Shown piece by piece: positions 35,027 through 43,935 of a DNA stretch of 64,000 bases. Each line of letters starts with the position of its first letter. Within the stretch, counting starts at the first letter, position 1. Origin of the DNA: Microbacterium tenebrionis (GTDB taxonomy: Bacteria > Actinomycetota > Actinomycetes > Actinomycetales > Microbacteriaceae); contig NZ_CAHJXQ010000008.1 in NCBI RefSeq assembly GCF_903645325.1, positions 1 to 64,000 on the forward strand, given 5' to 3'. The translations under genes and the position numbers were made by a program. The notes under the pieces are model-generated. The model did not search any database. It worked only from the letters and a program-made list of their open reading frames with translations, and was not told the origin of the DNA.

Positions 35027-36466
35027 CGCGCGCTTTCTGCCCCCACGGCGCGGGAGGTTCACGACATCCGTCATCGTCTCCAGCTCCTTGCCCTTCGTCT
35101 CCGGCACCTGGAAGTACACGAAGAAGAACGACACGACGGCGAAGAAGGCGTAGAAGCCGTAGGCGAAGGTCAGCCCGATCTCGGCGAAGGCCGGGAAGGT
35201 CGTCGAGATGAAGAAGTTCGCGATCCACTGGGCAGCGGCTGCGACGGCGAGGGCGCCCGCACGGATCTTGTTGGGGAACATCTCCCCCAGCAGCACCCAC
35301 ACCAGCGGCCCCCAGGTCGCGCCGAAGAAAACCACGAACCCGTTGGCGCAGATCAGCGCGATGAGCGACCACGGTTCAGGGAGGGTGACGGCGCCGTCCT
35401 GAAGCGTCCCGAACGAGAAGGCGACGGCCATCATGCCGAGGGTCACCGCCATACCGACCGATCCGATCAGCAGCATCGGTCGCCGGCCGACCCGGTCCAC
35501 GAGAACGATCGCGATGATCGTGACGACGATGTTCGTGATCGACGTGATGACCGACGTCATGAGAGCGCTCGACTCATCGAAGCCCACGGAGAGCCACAGC
35601 GTCGTCGAGTAGTAGAAGATGACGTTGATGCCGACGAACTGCTGGAAGACGCTGAGCAGGATGCCGACCCACACGATCGGCTTCAGCCCGAACCTTTCGC
35701 CGCGCAGGTCCTTCAGGGACTCGTTCTTCTCGTCGCCGAGACTCTCCTCGATCTCCTGGATCTTGAGATTCACATCGGTCTCGCCCGTGAAGTCGAACAG
35801 CACCTGCGAGGCCTTGTCCACCTTGCCTCTGGCGACGAGGAAACGCGGGGACTCCGGGAGCTTGAGCGCCATGAGGCCGTAGACGACGGCGGGGATGGCC
35901 TCGACCATGAACATCCAGCGCCACGCGTCGATGCCCAGCCACAGCACGTTCGCCGCGGACCCGGCGATGTTCGCGAGCAGCGCGTTCGACAGCAGGGCGG
36001 TGAAGATACCGGTCACGATCGCGAGCTGCTGCAGCGACCCGAGGCGCCCGCGCACCTTGGCCGGTGAGACCTCGGCGATGTAGGCGGGGGCGATGACGGA
36101 TGCCGCACCGACGCCGAGTCCGCCGATCACGCGCCACACGATGAGGTCGATGACGCCGAAGGCGAGTCCGGAACCGATCGCCGACACGAGGAACATGGTC
36201 GCGGCGATCACCATGACCGGGATGCGGCCGAGCCTGTTCGCGAGGCTGCCCGCGAACCATGCTCCGACGGCGCAGCCGAGGAGCGCCGACGACACGGCGA
36301 AGCCCTGCAGCCCCGGGCCGAGGTCGAAGGCCCCGGCCAGCGCATCCACGGCGCCGTTGATGACGGCCGTGTCGAATCCGAACAGGAAGCCGCCGAGCGC
36401 GGCCGCGATGCTGATGCCGATCACACGCGCGCTGAAGCGCCCTGATGTGCCCTTGTTCTGAGACAT
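35024..36466 (-). CDS. Sugar porter family MFS transporter
   Basis: A 480-residue twelve-helix permease that would import a monosaccharide, probably with protons. Diagnostic sugar-porter motifs are GFDTAVINGA in helix 1, NRLGRIPVM, the PESPRFLVARGK block before the central loop (about residue 215), QQFVGINVIFYYS in helix 7, RVGRRPML, and PETKGKELE at the C-terminus. Start ATG 36466 (MSQNKGT) has GGGAGAG five bases upstream; the open frame reaches 36484. It is not linked to sugar-metabolism genes here, so the substrate (xylose, glucose or similar) stays open. Confidence 0.9.
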   Translation of the reverse strand: MSQNKGTSGRFSARVIGISIAAALGGFLFGFDTAVINGAVDALAGAFDLGPGLQGFAVSSALLGCAVGAWFAGSLANRLGRIPVMVIAATMFLVSAIGSGLAFGVIDLIVWRVIGGLGVGAASVIAPAYIAEVSPAKVRGRLGSLQQLAIVTGIFTALLSNALLANIAGSAANVLWLGIDAWRWMFMVEAIPAVVYGLMALKLPESPRFLVARGKVDKASQVLFDFTGETDVNLKIQEIEESLGDEKNESLKDLRGERFGLKPIVWVGILLSVFQQFVGINVIFYYSTTLWLSVGFDESSALMTSVITSITNIVVTIIAIVLVDRVGRRPMLLIGSVGMAVTLGMMAVAFSFGTLQDGAVTLPEPWSLIALICANGFVVFFGATWGPLVWVLLGEMFPNKIRAGALAVAAAAQWIANFFISTTFPAFAEIGLTFAYGFYAFFAVVSFFFVYFQVPETKGKELETMTDVVNLPRRGGRKRA

Positions 36467-36536
36467 GTATCTCTCCCCACTCACTCCCCACTCTACGAGC
36501 GCGAGGGATGCGGCGGCGGGAGGATCGCGACGAGCC

Positions 36537-37511
36537 TCAGGATCCGTACTGCTCCTCGCCCAATTCGGCGAGGATGCGATTCAGGTCCTGAATCGAGGCG
36601 AATTCAATCGCGACCTGGCCTTTTCGTGCACCGAGAGTGATCTTCACGCGCGTGTTCAGACGGTCGCCGAGGTTGCCTGCCACCTCATCGAGGTACGCCC
36701 GGCGGGCGCCGGCCTGCGGCTTCACCTTCTTCGCGCCGGATGCCGGGAGCGCTTTGGTGGCCTCTTCCGTCGCGCGGACGGAGAGGTCCTCATTGACGAC
36801 TTTGTCGGCGAGCCGTTGCATCTGCTCGGGATCGTCGAGGGAGAGCAGGGCGCGCGCGTGGCCGGCGGAGAGGACGCCGGCGGCGACGCGCTGTTGAACG
36901 GGCACGGGCAGACGGAGCAGGCGGATCGTGTTGCTGATCTGCGGGCGGGAGCGGCCGATGCGCGTGGCGAGCTCCTCCTGCGTGATGCCGAAGTCCTCGA
37001 GGAGCTGCTGGTAGGCGGATGCCTCTTCGAGCGGGTTCAGCTCGGAGCGGTGCAGGTTCTCGAGCAGTGCGTCGCGGAGGAGATCCTCGTCGGCGGTGTC
37101 GCGGACGATCGCCGGAATGGCGTCGAGGCCCGCCTCGCGTGCAGCACGGGTGCGCCGCTCCCCCATGATGAGCTCGTAGTCGCCGTCGCCGTTGCGGCGG
37201 ACGATGACCGGCTGCAGCACCCCGAACTCGCGGACGCTGTGGACGAGCTCGGCCAGGTCCTGCGGGTCGAAGTGCGTGCGCGGCTGACGCGGGTTGGGGA
37301 CGATCTTCATCGGATCGACCTGGATCAGGTGGATGCCGGGGACGGATTCGAGCTCCGGCTCAGCAGCTTCATCTACCTGCGGCTCGGGCTTCTCGGGTGC
37401 GACCTGGATCGGCGCACCCGGGAAGAACACGTCCACCGGGCGCTGGGTCGTCTGATCTGCCGTCGGGATGAGGGCTCCGATCCCCCGGCCCAGTCCAGTG
37501 CGCTTCGCCAT
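36537..37511 (-). CDS. parB: Chromosome partitioning protein ParB
   Basis: A 324-residue parS-binding CTPase. The N-terminal Arg/Gly segment KRTGLGRGIGALIP is the ParA-contact region. The CTP-binding motif is GERRTRAA (about residue 118). The helix-turn-helix region reads ITQEELATRIGRSRPQISN and the C-terminal 45 residues form the dimer domain. Its ATG overlaps the parA stop by one base, so the two are coupled. Six parS sites lie in the DNA just upstream of parA. Confidence 0.96.
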   Translation of the reverse strand: MAKRTGLGRGIGALIPTADQTTQRPVDVFFPGAPIQVAPEKPEPQVDEAAEPELESVPGIHLIQVDPMKIVPNPRQPRTHFDPQDLAELVHSVREFGVLQPVIVRRNGDGDYELIMGERRTRAAREAGLDAIPAIVRDTADEDLLRDALLENLHRSELNPLEEASAYQQLLEDFGITQEELATRIGRSRPQISNTIRLLRLPVPVQQRVAAGVLSAGHARALLSLDDPEQMQRLADKVVNEDLSVRATEEATKALPASGAKKVKPQAGARRAYLDEVAGNLGDRLNTRVKITLGARKGQVAIEFASIQDLNRILAELGEEQYGS

Positions 37512-38440
37512 CAGTTCTCCTTGCTCTGTGTCGTCTGACTCTTCGACACGATCTCGACAGCGGCCTCGCGGTACGCGATCGCGCCGGCGGAGTTCCCGTC
37601 GTACGCAATGACCGTCTGGCCGAAGCTGGGGGCCTCGGACACACGCACCGAACGCGGGATGACCGTGTTCAGCACCTGCTCCGGGAAGTGATTGCGGACC
37701 TCATCGGCCACCTGCTGCGCGAGACGGGTGCGTCCGTCGTACATCGTGAGCAGGATCGTCGAGAGGTGAAGCCCGGGGTTGAGGTGCTTCTGAATCATCT
37801 GGATGCTGCCGAGCAGTTGGCTGAGCCCTTCGAGCGCGTAGTACTCGCACTGGATGGGGATGAACACCTCGGATGCCGCCGTGAAGGCGTTGATCGTGAG
37901 AAGACCGAGCGACGGCGGGCAGTCGATGATGACGAAATCGACCGGGTTGTCGGCGACGTACTGGTCGAGCGCGCGGCGCAGTCGGTGTTCACGGGCTACC
38001 TGCGACACCAGCTCGATTTCGGCGCCGGCGAGGTGGATCGTGCTGGGCGCGCAGAACAGCGTCTCGGACTCCGGGCTCGATTGAACCACGTCGGCGAGCG
38101 AAACGTCGTCGATGAGGACGTCATAGATGCTCGCGGTCTCGGCGTTGTGCGGAACCCCGAGGGCCGTGGATGCGTTTCCCTGCGGATCCAGGTCGATCAC
38201 GAGGACCTTCGCACCGAAGGATGCCAGCGCGGATGCGATGTTGACGGCGGTGGTCGTCTTGCCGACGCCGCCTTTCTGGTTCGACACGGTGAGGACGCGG
38301 GTCGAGCCGGTGAAGTGGAGATCCACGTCCTCCAGATTGCGTCGGCGGGCGCTCAGGTCGGCGATTTCGCGTGCCAGGGGCGTATCCACCCCGAAAGCCT
38401 CGTTCGGCGATGTCTTTTCGGACTGTTTCACGTGAAACAT
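37511..38440 (-). CDS. parA: Chromosome partitioning ATPase ParA
   Basis: A 309-residue Walker-type ATPase that moves ParB-parS complexes over the nucleoid. The deviant Walker A is QKGGVGKTT (about residues 54-62), followed by LVIDLDPQGNAST and FVIIDCPPSLGLL. Start ATG 38440 has AGAGGAGTGG upstream; the frame is open to 38506. The first codons (MFHVKQ) are themselves a parS site, so ParB binding would cover the parA start, a plausible autoregulation point. Confidence 0.96.
   Translation of the reverse strand: MFHVKQSEKTSPNEAFGVDTPLAREIADLSARRRNLEDVDLHFTGSTRVLTVSNQKGGVGKTTTAVNIASALASFGAKVLVIDLDPQGNASTALGVPHNAETASIYDVLIDDVSLADVVQSSPESETLFCAPSTIHLAGAEIELVSQVAREHRLRRALDQYVADNPVDFVIIDCPPSLGLLTINAFTAASEVFIPIQCEYYALEGLSQLLGSIQMIQKHLNPGLHLSTILLTMYDGRTRLAQQVADEVRNHFPEQVLNTVIPRSVRVSEAPSFGQTVIAYDGNSAGAIAYREAAVEIVSKSQTTQSKEN
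38424..38439. other. parS: parS site 1 (within the parA start)
   Basis: Perfect TGTTTCACGTGAAACA, overlapping the first six codons of parA. Confidence 0.95.
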
Positions 38441-38515
38441 CCACTCCTCTCGATGGCCGCGTTCCACTCTACTTGCCGTTCTGCATCCGCCGAAGTCGCA
38501 GGGCATCCGCGGTCA

Positions 38516-38531
38516 TGTTTCACGTGAAACA
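38516..38531. other. parS: parS site 2
   Basis: Perfect 16-base parS palindrome, 76 bases upstream of the parA start. Confidence 0.95.
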
Positions 38532-38728
38532 TGACGTGCTGGTGCGGCTTCGACTCCGGGCCTCGCCCTCCGCTCACCCCGTTTCGCCTTCGCGGCCTGC
38601 GACCGCTCCCTCAACGACCCGCAAGTGTCGCCGCCCAGAGTTCCCATCGCGTCGTTGAGCGAGCGAAGAGAGGAGGCGCGTTGATCGCAGCGCCGCCGAG
38701 CCGAAGCACGCACGCTCCAAGCGCAGGA

Positions 38729-38744
38729 TGTTTCACGTGAAACA
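38729..38744. other. parS: parS site 3
   Basis: Perfect 16-base parS palindrome in the parA-rsmG gap. Confidence 0.95.
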
Positions 38745-38910
38745 TGACCATGCGCGCCCGGCGTCGACTGCAGGCTCCGCCGTCCGCTACCCGGTATCCA
38801 CCGTCCGGGCTCCGGTCCGATCAACGCGCCGCACGGCTCTTCGTCGCGTGTATCGCGGGTCGTTGAGCGAGGCGCAGCCGAGCCGAAACCTTGCCAGCAG
38901 CAGGTTTCGA

Positions 38911-38926
38911 TGTTTCACGTGAAACA
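38911..38926. other. parS: parS site 4
   Basis: Perfect 16-base parS palindrome in the parA-rsmG gap. Confidence 0.95.
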
Positions 38927-39109
38927 TCCTCTACCCAGACAGCTTCAACGACGGGCTCCGCCCTCCGCTCAACGCCCAGCAAGCAGCGTCCCGTCGATCA
39001 ACGGAGCGAGAAGAGAGGTTCGTGCTTATCGGGTCGTTGAGTGAGCGCAGCAAGTCGAAGCGGGTTGAGCGAGGCGCGACCGCGTCGAAACGATCCCAGT
39101 GGACCACGA

Positions 39110-39125
39110 TGTTTCACGTGAAACA
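39110..39125. other. parS: parS site 5
   Basis: Perfect 16-base parS palindrome, ending 15 bases past the 3' end of rsmG. Confidence 0.95.
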
Positions 39126-39140
39126 CCGGCCCATTCACGC

Positions 39141-39761
39141 TCAGCCCCGAACGGTCCCCCGCACGACCCGAGTCGTCTCGGCGAGCACTCCCTCACCCAG
39201 AACCTCGACCCGAACGTCAGACACCTTGAACTTCTTCAGCGGCTTGGCGGCGGCATCGATCTCGGCCTCCGCATTCTGACCCTTGAGCAGTACGAGCTCG
39301 CCGCCGTCGCGCACCAGTGGGGCAGTCCAGGGCAACAGAGTGCGCAGTGCACTGACGGCACGAGCGGTGACCACGTCGAACTGACCCGCCGGCACGTCCT
39401 CCGCACGAGCTCGGAGCACCGTCGCATTCGAGAGGCCCAGCTCCGACACCTGCTCCGACAGCCATGCGACGCGACGCTCCATGGGCTCGATCAGCGTCCA
39501 CGACACATCCGGCCGGGCGATCGCCAGCACGAGGCCGGGCAGTCCGGCGCCGGAACCGACGTCCGCAGCCGAACCGTGGAAGAGCGGTGCGGCGATGGCA
39601 CTGTTCAGCACATGTCGGGTCCACAGCCGCGGGAGCTCCAGCGGACCGATCAGTCCGCGCTCCTCCCCCTGCGCAGCGAGGTTCGTTGTGAAGGCTCGCG
39701 CCACCTCGATACGATCACCGAATAGTGACGCAGCGACGTCGGGCTCAACCTCGACAATCAT
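39141..39761 (-). CDS. rsmG: 16S rRNA (guanine-527-N7)-methyltransferase
   Basis: A 206-residue SAM methyltransferase that modifies G527 of 16S rRNA. SAM-binding loop ADVGSGAGLPGLVLAIARP (about residues 66-84), LIEPMERRVAWL and 'FDVVTARAVSALRTLL' match RsmG. In other bacteria loss of this enzyme gives low-level streptomycin resistance. It sits in the conserved parA-rsmG-khpB order and starts with ATG 39761, next to a parS site. Confidence 0.95.
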   Translation of the reverse strand: MIVEVEPDVAASLFGDRIEVARAFTTNLAAQGEERGLIGPLELPRLWTRHVLNSAIAAPLFHGSAADVGSGAGLPGLVLAIARPDVSWTLIEPMERRVAWLSEQVSELGLSNATVLRARAEDVPAGQFDVVTARAVSALRTLLPWTAPLVRDGGELVLLKGQNAEAEIDAAAKPLKKFKVSDVRVEVLGEGVLAETTRVVRGTVRG

Positions 39762-39778
39762 CTCAGCATCCTTCGCGA

Positions 39779-39794
39779 TGTTTCACGTGAAACA
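39779..39794. other. parS: parS site 6
   Basis: Perfect 16-base parS palindrome filling the gap between khpB and rsmG; it abuts the khpB stop codon. Confidence 0.95.
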
Positions 39795-40289
39795 TCAGCG
39801 CCGGCGGATGACCGTGTGACGGTCCGCGCCCTCGCCGTACGACTCTGAGACGAGGTTCCGGTCGGCCACGATGTCGTGCACGAGCTTGCGCTCATAGCTC
39901 GACATCGACGGCAGTGACGCCTGCGATGCACCCTCGTCGAGCTTCGCGACTGCGGCGTCCACCAGCTTCTCGAGCTGACGACGACGCGCATCCCGCGATC
40001 CGCCGATGTCGAGGATGAGACGCGAGAACGCGCCCGTCTTGCTCTGGACAGCAAGGCGGGTGATCTCCTGCAGTGCCTGCACGGTTTCCGGCTCGGACAG
40101 CACTGAGATGCTGTCCTCCTCCGACTCGACCGACACGTATGCCCGACCCTGCCGGACGTCGAGGTTCAGATCCCCATCGATGTCGGCGATGTCGAGCAGC
40201 GCCTCGATGAAGTCCGCGGCGACATCGCCCTCGTTCTCCAACTGCTCCAGCGTCGGTTCGGTGCACTCGGCGACGTTGTCCGCGGTCAT
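39795..40289 (-). CDS. khpB: R3H/KH-domain RNA-binding protein KhpB (Jag)
   Basis: A 164-residue RNA-binding protein. An acidic N-terminus ('TEPTLEQLENEGDVAADFIE') precedes a KH domain (about 60-115) and a C-terminal R3H domain with SYERKLVHDIVAD and final RHTVIRRR. The Jag_N domain found in Firmicutes is absent, as usual for actinobacteria. Start overlaps the yidC stop by one base. It functions with membrane-protein and envelope biogenesis genes of this operon. Confidence 0.92.
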   Translation of the reverse strand: MTADNVAECTEPTLEQLENEGDVAADFIEALLDIADIDGDLNLDVRQGRAYVSVESEEDSISVLSEPETVQALQEITRLAVQSKTGAFSRLILDIGGSRDARRRQLEKLVDAAVAKLDEGASQASLPSMSSYERKLVHDIVADRNLVSESYGEGADRHTVIRRR

Positions 40290-41359
40290 CAGTTCGACCC
40301 CTTCTTCTTGGCCCGCTTCTTGCTCATCGGCTGCTCGCGCTTGGGAGCGGCCTGCTTGGCCTTCTCGGCCTCGTCCAGCAGACGCTGCTGCTCGGCCTCG
40401 TAGACCGCCATCGGAACGACCTTGCCGGACGAGTCGATCGCCTTGCCCTTGCGGGCGAGACGCTCTTCGCGAGCCTTCGCGGCCTCGGATCCGGGCGTCG
40501 GCATCTCACGGATGACGAGGAACTGCTGGCCCATGGTCCACAGGTTCGAGATGAACCAGTAGACGACGACGCCGAGCGGGAAGAACACACCCGAGAAGAT
40601 GAAGCCCAGCGGCAGCACGTAGAGCATGATCTTCTGCATCTGGTACGCCTGGCCGGTCTTGGCCTCCGGCGAGAGGTTCTTCGAGATGATCTGCAGCTGG
40701 GTGAAGAACTGCGACGCGATCATCAGCACGACGAGGATCACGAGGATCACGATCGCGACGGTGTTCTGCGTCTCGACCGCGTTGCCGAGGGTGCCGTGCA
40801 GCGACACGTCCCCGAAGATCGTCGCGTCGTAGAACTGCTGGGTGAGCTGGTTGCTCAGCAGCCCGACACCGCTGAAGGCGGGGTTGTCACGGATCTTCTG
40901 GACGTCGTTGAGCACGCTGAACAGAGCGAAGAAGATCGGCATCTGGACGAGCAGCGGAAGACAGCTCGACATCGGCGACGTGCCGTGCTTCTTGTACAGC
41001 GCCATCGTCTCGCGGCTCATGGCCTCGCGGGAAAGCTGGTCCTTCTTGCCGCGGTACTTCTCCTGGACCTTCTTCATCTCAGGAGCGATTTCCATCATCT
41101 TGCGCTGGCTCTTGATTTGCCGCACGAACAGGGGAAATACCGCTCCGCGGACGACGATCACGAGCCCGACTATGGAGAGGATCCAGGTGACGCCGGATGC
41201 CTCCGGCAGTCCGATCGCGGTGAACAGCCAGTGCCAGGCGACGAGGATGAGCTCGACGGCCCACTTCAGCGGCCACAGGATCGTGCCAAGCAGGTCGAAG
41301 CCGCCCCCACCGGAATCCGGGGCGGGTGTCGCAGAGGCGAGCAGAAGGTCAAGACCCAC
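40289..41359 (-). CDS. yidC: Membrane protein insertase YidC
   Basis: A 356-residue YidC/Oxa1 insertase that places membrane proteins into the bilayer alone or with Sec. Helices occur at about residues 24-50, 60-82, 130-155, 195-215 and 240-275. The hydrophilic-groove arginine is in GAVFPLFVRQIKSQRKM, and PMSSCLPLLVQMPIFFALF marks the third helix. The C-terminal 70 residues are highly charged (KREQPMSKKRAKKKGSN), which helps ribosome binding. GTG start at 41359. Three bases separate it from yidD. Confidence 0.95.
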   Translation of the reverse strand: MGLDLLLASATPAPDSGGGGFDLLGTILWPLKWAVELILVAWHWLFTAIGLPEASGVTWILSIVGLVIVVRGAVFPLFVRQIKSQRKMMEIAPEMKKVQEKYRGKKDQLSREAMSRETMALYKKHGTSPMSSCLPLLVQMPIFFALFSVLNDVQKIRDNPAFSGVGLLSNQLTQQFYDATIFGDVSLHGTLGNAVETQNTVAIVILVILVVLMIASQFFTQLQIISKNLSPEAKTGQAYQMQKIMLYVLPLGFIFSGVFFPLGVVVYWFISNLWTMGQQFLVIREMPTPGSEAAKAREERLARKGKAIDSSGKVVPMAVYEAEQQRLLDEAEKAKQAAPKREQPMSKKRAKKKGSN

Positions 41360-41362
41360 TGT

Positions 41363-41713
41363 TCAGTCCTTTCGAGAAGGGACGACGAAACCTCGTGCGG
41401 TCAGGTCGTGTCGGAAATGGTCGTGAGGGCGCACGTCGTCGACGCCGCCTTTGCTCCAGGGATTGCATCGCAGGATGCGCCATGCCGAGAGCGCCGCTCC
41501 CTTGATGGCGCCGTGCTGCTGCACCGCACCTACAGCGTAAGCCGAGCACGACGGGTAGTACGCGCACACGTCCCCGTAGATCGGCGAGATCACGGCGCGA
41601 TAGGCCGTGAGGAATCCCAGCACGAGGTTGCGCGGGATGAGGGGGATGCTGCGCCCGAGGTCGCGCGCATGCAGATGTCCTGCGCCCATCGCGTAGGACG
41701 GCAGGGCGCTCAT
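41363..41713 (-). CDS. yidD: Membrane protein insertion efficiency factor YidD
   Basis: A 116-residue member of the YidD family that assists YidC-dependent insertion. The conserved block YRAVISPIYGDVCAYYPSCS (about residues 39-58) carries the paired cysteines, followed by WRILRCNPWSKGGVD. ATG 41713 overlaps the rnpA stop by four bases; the frame is open further upstream only inside rnpA. Slightly longer than the usual 70-100 residues because of an N-terminal extension. Confidence 0.93.
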   Translation of the reverse strand: MSALPSYAMGAGHLHARDLGRSIPLIPRNLVLGFLTAYRAVISPIYGDVCAYYPSCSAYAVGAVQQHGAIKGAALSAWRILRCNPWSKGGVDDVRPHDHFRHDLTARGFVVPSRKD

Positions 41714-42060
41714 GACCTCGCCGCCGGACGACTCAGCCGGGCCAGACACCGCGTCACGTCGGCCTGGAGCTCGGCGAACGTCGCTGTCGCAGATGCAGGA
41801 AGGGCACGGATGACGACATCCGTGCCCTGAGGGACGTCTGCGATCGCGTCCGCGCACACGGCTTTGAGCCGTCGGCGCACGGTGTTACGGATCACAGCGG
41901 TACCCACCTGCTTGCTGATGATGAACCCGAACCGGGGTTCGCGCGCTTCGCCGGTCGTCAGCATCGAGGTGACGACTCGGCCGCCCCCGCACCGGACACC
42001 GCGACGGACGACTGACCTGTAGTCAGTGCCTCGCGTCAGTCGGAACGGACGGGCGAGCAC
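41710..42060 (-). CDS. rnpA: Ribonuclease P protein component
   Basis: A 116-residue basic protein, cofactor of RNase P in tRNA 5' maturation. The signature RNTVRRRLKAV (about residues 58-68), with the FGFIISKQVGTAVIRN context, is the RNR motif that contacts the RNA. ATG 42060 is 19 bases after the rpmH stop. It overlaps yidD, preserving the universal rpmH-rnpA-yidD-yidC order. Confidence 0.95.
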   Translation of the reverse strand: MLARPFRLTRGTDYRSVVRRGVRCGGGRVVTSMLTTGEAREPRFGFIISKQVGTAVIRNTVRRRLKAVCADAIADVPQGTDVVIRALPASATATFAELQADVTRCLARLSRPAARS

Positions 42061-42079
42061 AGCGGTTCGGGCCGAGGGC

Positions 42080-42217
42080 TTACGCCGAGAGCTCGGTGCG
42101 GCCCTTCGCGCGGCGTGCCGACAGGATGCTGCGGCCGGCGCGGGTGCGCATGCGGGCGCGGAAGCCGTGCTTCTTGGCGCGACGACGGTTGTTGGGCTGG
42201 AACGTACGCTTGCTCAT
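42080..42217 (-). CDS. rpmH: 50S ribosomal protein L34
   Basis: A 45-residue ribosomal protein beginning [20 protein letters not shown] and ending [10 protein letters not shown], a near-consensus actinobacterial L34. ATG 42217 has a CGGAGTGATTCC-type ribosome site. It is the first gene of the leftward origin operon, divergent from dnaA. Confidence 0.97.
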   Translation of the reverse strand: MSKRTFQPNNRRRAKKHGFRARMRTRAGRSILSARRAKGRTELSA

Positions 42218-42543
42218 GGAATCACTCCGGGAATGGCGTCACCGGATGAGTACGACCGGAGACATTGGGGAAACTGCCCGGATCCGGGCATAAGTCAACC
42301 GATTAAGGTTACGTCCTGGCGGCGCAGAGAGCAAATTCCCCGCGCTGAGCACCCGGCACGAACCCCGTGTCGTTCGTCGATTATCCACAAGTGCGAGGCC
42401 TGTCGAGGCAAGCACACACCCGGGTTCTCCACAGGCAGGTTGCCCCGTGCGGCCGGGATGACTACCGTGGCATCCGAAGTTATCCACAGGGGGTGCCGGG
42501 GCGAGAATCGTCCGGCCCTCCTCGACCCACCGCCCGGAGCACC
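42218..42543. promoter_or_regulatory. rpmH-dnaA intergenic region with DnaA boxes
   Basis: 326 bases between divergent genes. TTATCCACA occurs at 42381-42389 and 42480-42488, and the one-mismatch TTCTCCACA at 42425-42433. Promoters for rpmH and dnaA must lie here but I could not fix them. DnaA binding is likely to autoregulate dnaA and may form part of a bipartite origin. Confidence 0.8.
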
Positions 42544-43935
42544 ATGTCGACACCCGCCCAGCCTGACGTTCCGATCTGGGCGCAGGTGCTGGACCTGCTC
42601 GATCAGGATGATCGCGTCACCCCGCAGCTCCAGGGCTTCCTGAGTCTCGCAGTCCCCGCCGGCGTCATGAGCGGCACGCTCTACCTCGACGTCCCGAACG
42701 ATCTCACAGCGGCGCAGATCAACAAGCGGCTCCGTGTCCCGCTCATGGAGGGGCTCGCCCGCATCGGGGAAGAGGTCACCTCCTTCCGCGTGGTCGTGAA
42801 CCATGAGCTCGCCGAGCAACCGACCGCGCCGATCGCGGTCGCCGACTTCGGCCGGCCCGAGGCGCCGCGCACCGACCTGCCTGTCGAGCTGCCGACGCAG
42901 ATGCGCCACGAGTCGCGCCTGAATCCGAAGTACACGTTCGACAACTTCGTCATCGGCCAGTCCAACCGCTTCGCCCACGCCGCAGCGGTCGCGGTCGCAG
43001 AGGCGCCGGCGAAGGCGTACAACCCGCTGTTCATCTACGGCGACTCCGGGCTGGGCAAGACGCACCTCCTGCACGCGATCGGCGACTACGCGCAGTCGCT
43101 GTACACCGGGGTCAAGGTCCGGTACGTCTCGAGCGAGGAGTTCACGAACGATTTCATCAACTCGATCGCCAACAACCGGGGCTCCGCATTCCAGGCCCGC
43201 TACCGCGACGTCGACATCCTTCTCATCGACGACATCCAGTTCCTGCAGGGCCGTGCCGAGACGCAGGAGACCTTCTTCCACACGTTCAACACGCTCCACG
43301 ATCACAACAAGCAGATCGTGATCACCAGCGATGTCGCGCCCAAGCACCTCACCGGCTTCGAGGACCGCATGCGCAGCCGCTTCGAGTGGGGCCTGATCAC
43401 CGACGTGCAGGCCCCCGACCTCGAGACGCGCATCGCGATCCTCCGCAAGAAGGCGCAGAGCGAGGCGCTGCACATCCCCGACGAGGTGCTCGAGTACATC
43501 GCGACGATCGTCTCGTCGAACATCCGCGAGCTCGAGGGCGCCCTCATCCGGGTGTCGGCCTTCGCGAGCCTGAACCGCTCGCCGCTGGACATCTCCCTCG
43601 CCCAGACCGTGCTGCGCGACATCGTCGACACGGCCGAGGACAACATCATCTCGCCGACCGACATCATCACGGCCACCGCGCAGTACTTCAAGCTCACGGT
43701 CGACGACCTGTACGGCTCGAGCCGGTCGCAGCAGATCGCGACGGCACGCCAGATCGCCATGTATCTGTGCCGCGAGCGGACCAACCTCTCCCTCCCGAAG
43801 ATCGGGCAGCTGTTCGGCAACCGAGATCACACGACTGTGATGTACGCGTACAAGAAGATCAGCGACCTCATGAAGGAGCGCCGCTCGATCTACAACCAGG
43901 TCACCGAGATCACCACGCAGCTCGGCCGTCGCTGA
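42544..43935 (+). CDS. dnaA: Chromosomal replication initiator DnaA
   Basis: A 463-residue AAA+ initiator. Domain I ('WAQVLDLLDQDDRVTPQLQ') occupies about residues 1-90 and is followed by a short linker. The ATPase core has YTFDNFVIG, Walker A GDSGLGKTHL (about 165), LLIDDIQFLQGR and FEDRMRSRFEWGL. Domain IV ends with LPKIGQLFGNRDHTTVMYA, the DnaA signature that reads the box. The linker is much shorter than in Streptomyces. ATG 42544 has CGGAG upstream. It opens the rightward dnaA-dnaN-recF block. Confidence 0.97.
   Translation: MSTPAQPDVPIWAQVLDLLDQDDRVTPQLQGFLSLAVPAGVMSGTLYLDVPNDLTAAQINKRLRVPLMEGLARIGEEVTSFRVVVNHELAEQPTAPIAVADFGRPEAPRTDLPVELPTQMRHESRLNPKYTFDNFVIGQSNRFAHAAAVAVAEAPAKAYNPLFIYGDSGLGKTHLLHAIGDYAQSLYTGVKVRYVSSEEFTNDFINSIANNRGSAFQARYRDVDILLIDDIQFLQGRAETQETFFHTFNTLHDHNKQIVITSDVAPKHLTGFEDRMRSRFEWGLITDVQAPDLETRIAILRKKAQSEALHIPDEVLEYIATIVSSNIRELEGALIRVSAFASLNRSPLDISLAQTVLRDIVDTAEDNIISPTDIITATAQYFKLTVDDLYGSSRSQQIATARQIAMYLCRERTNLSLPKIGQLFGNRDHTTVMYAYKKISDLMKERRSIYNQVTEITTQLGRR

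Larger units (their letters stand above)
38545..39100. repeat. Repeat-rich non-coding region between parA and rsmG
   Basis: About 700 bases without a gene. Besides the parS sites it contains degenerate copies of a unit of the type GGGTCGTTGAGCGAG...GTCGAAAC: at about 38651, 38858, 39030 and 39063, plus inverted pieces around 38560-38625 and 38950-38975. Short reading frames here share no protein features and I treat them as non-coding. The repeats and parS sites alternate. Confidence 0.65.

Noticed and set aside
38545..39100. Small genes of 60-100 codons between parA and rsmG
   Set aside because: They are made of parS and repeat sequence, lack ribosome sites and show no coding features.
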